From positions 1 through 6,433 of the forward strand of contig CAZHRJ010000162.1 of the NCBI GenBank assembly GCA_964534765.1: DNA of 6,433 nt, read 5' to 3'. Made by a program: the position numbers and the translations under genes. The DNA comes from CAZHRJ01 sp964534765 (GTDB taxonomy: Bacteria > Lindowbacteria > 2-12-FULL-62-27). The notes below the pieces were generated by a model. It ran no database searches. It was not told where the DNA came from and saw only the letters and a list, made by a program, of their open reading frames with translations. Shown in pieces: positions 5,579 through 6,433 of the stretch (position 1 is the stretch's first letter; the number at the start of each line of letters is the position of its first letter).

Positions 5579-6433
5579 TCAGCCTTTGGTTTTAAGCCCC
5601 GCTCGGGCGATCGCGGCGGCCAATGTTCCTGGGGCCGGGCCGATCACGATCTCTCGTTGCGGGACCGCGGGGGCTTCTCCTCGATTTGGCCGTACTGCTG
5701 GAGCCGGCGCGGCGGGAACGCGCCGCGCAGACGGCGGCTGCTCCTCGCCTTCCTTGGTTTTAACGCCGAGTCCTTTTCTGAATCGGTCGGCGATGACCAG
5801 TTGAGCCAGAGACTGATAACCGCCGTCGGAATAGACCTGATCCGCTGTCAGGCCAGATTGTTCCGGGTCGGCGATCACGGCCTGGGCCGAGCCGATCACC
5901 TCCTGATGGATTTCTTCGGCGATCTTTGGATCGCGCAAATATGAAGCGAGCCAGTTATAACCGCGCGTTTCCCATCCGAAGCGGGATGCGACGTGTTCCT
6001 GGCCTTTTTGGAGCGATTGGATCTGGTGATAGAGGAATTTGTCTTGTTCGGTCAGTTCGCGTCGGAGTTTCGCTTCAAGATCATGTCTGACGATTTGGGC
6101 GACGAGGGCCCCGAATCGTCCGGCGTCTCCGGCGTCGAACGCTTCCTTCAAATCCTGGGTGATTTTGATCGGGTCCGGCGCATTCGGTTCATTGTCCGGA
6201 TTATCATTTCGCCCGTTGGACTTGGCGGAACTATCGTTTTGTCGGCGTTCGATCTCTTCAAGCCGTCTCTGCATTTTGGCGAGATTTTTCTGCTCGAAGG
6301 ATTGTCCTTTGGAGACGCCTTGGGAGAATGCGTTTTCGACGATGGATTTAACGGCATCGGAATCGGCAGGGGAGATTTCCACGTTTCCGAGGACTGGATG
6401 TTGGAACCGGCTCGGCTCGGCGGCCGGAGCGGG
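5579..6433 (-). CDS. putative capsid scaffolding/prohead assembly protein, 5'-truncated by the window
   Basis: The frame is open to the window edge, giving 284 visible residues ending in a stop at 5579. A GTG at 6382-6380 could start a 267-residue protein, but no Shine-Dalgarno sequence precedes it and the 17 codons upstream continue as plausible Pro/Ala-rich coding sequence. The true start is therefore probably outside the window. Numbering from that GTG, residues about 26-50 form a short charged helix likely to coil (KNLAKMQRRLEEIERRQ). Residues 50-72 are a polar Asn/Asp/Pro linker. Residues about 73-205 are mostly charged helix, and about 212-252 are a Pro/Ala-rich tail. There is no membrane segment or enzyme motif. 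A highly charged, helical, disordered-ended protein directly upstream of the capsid gene is what scaffolding proteins look like, but this is inferred from position and composition. No protease active site is evident. Confidence 0.6.
   Translation of the reverse strand, partial: PAPAAEPSRFQHPVLGNVEISPADSDAVKSIVENAFSQGVSKGQSFEQKNLAKMQRRLEEIERRQNDSSAKSNGRNDNPDNEPNAPDPIKITQDLKEAFDAGDAGRFGALVAQIVRHDLEAKLRRELTEQDKFLYHQIQSLQKGQEHVASRFGWETRGYNWLASYLRDPKIAEEIHQEVIGSAQAVIADPEQSGLTADQVYSDGGYQSLAQLVIADRFRKGLGVKTKEGEEQPPSARRVPAAPAPAVRPNRGEAPAVPQREIVIGPAPGTLAAAIARAGLKTKG

Noticed and set aside
3448..5944. Plus-strand open frames 3448-4305, 4433-5113, 4680-5195 and 5198-5944
   Set aside because: Antisense to the structural genes; no domains or consistent ribosome sites, and a phage late operon with genes on one strand explains the region fully.

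Overview
The window looks like part of the late (virion morphogenesis) region of a tailed double-stranded DNA phage or prophage. Every gene I can support lies on the minus strand, so the transcriptional order runs from position 6433 down to 1. Base composition is moderately GC-rich and even across the window, and G/C-ending codons are preferred throughout, including in the non-structural genes. No host gene, integrase, tRNA or attachment site is visible. I therefore cannot separate a free phage from a prophage, and I cannot name the host beyond 'a bacterium'.

Head module (about 6433-3274). First comes the 5'-truncated end of a charged, helical, proline-tailed protein that sits where a scaffolding protein is expected. 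A 105-base gap containing a GC-rich hairpin follows. Next is a 399-residue protein that resembles the SU10/DUF5309-type major capsid proteins. After it, behind a near-perfect Shine-Dalgarno sequence that overlaps the capsid stop region, comes a 327-residue acidic protein rich in Asp, Ser and Thr. I do not recognise it; its position suggests a head decoration or other abundant virion protein.

Modification cassette (about 3265-1). Where head-completion and tail genes would normally follow, there are instead four tightly packed enzyme genes: a PAPS-dependent sulfotransferase-like protein, a small class I SAM methyltransferase, a CgeB-like glycosyltransferase with a helical C-terminal extension, and the N-terminal part of a DegT/DnrJ/EryC1 (sugar) aminotransferase that runs off the window. 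The junctions are an 8-base gap, two ATGA overlaps and a 17-base overlap, so the four are probably translationally coupled and co-expressed with the capsid genes.

Taken together, the enzymes could make, transfer and trim an amino sugar: the aminotransferase builds it, the glycosyltransferase attaches it, and the methyl- and sulfotransferases modify it. An inferred but testable idea is that this cassette decorates the virion itself, for example the Ser/Thr-rich protein beside it, or alternatively alters a host surface glycan late in infection. The whole window is accounted for by genes; the longest gap is 105 bases.
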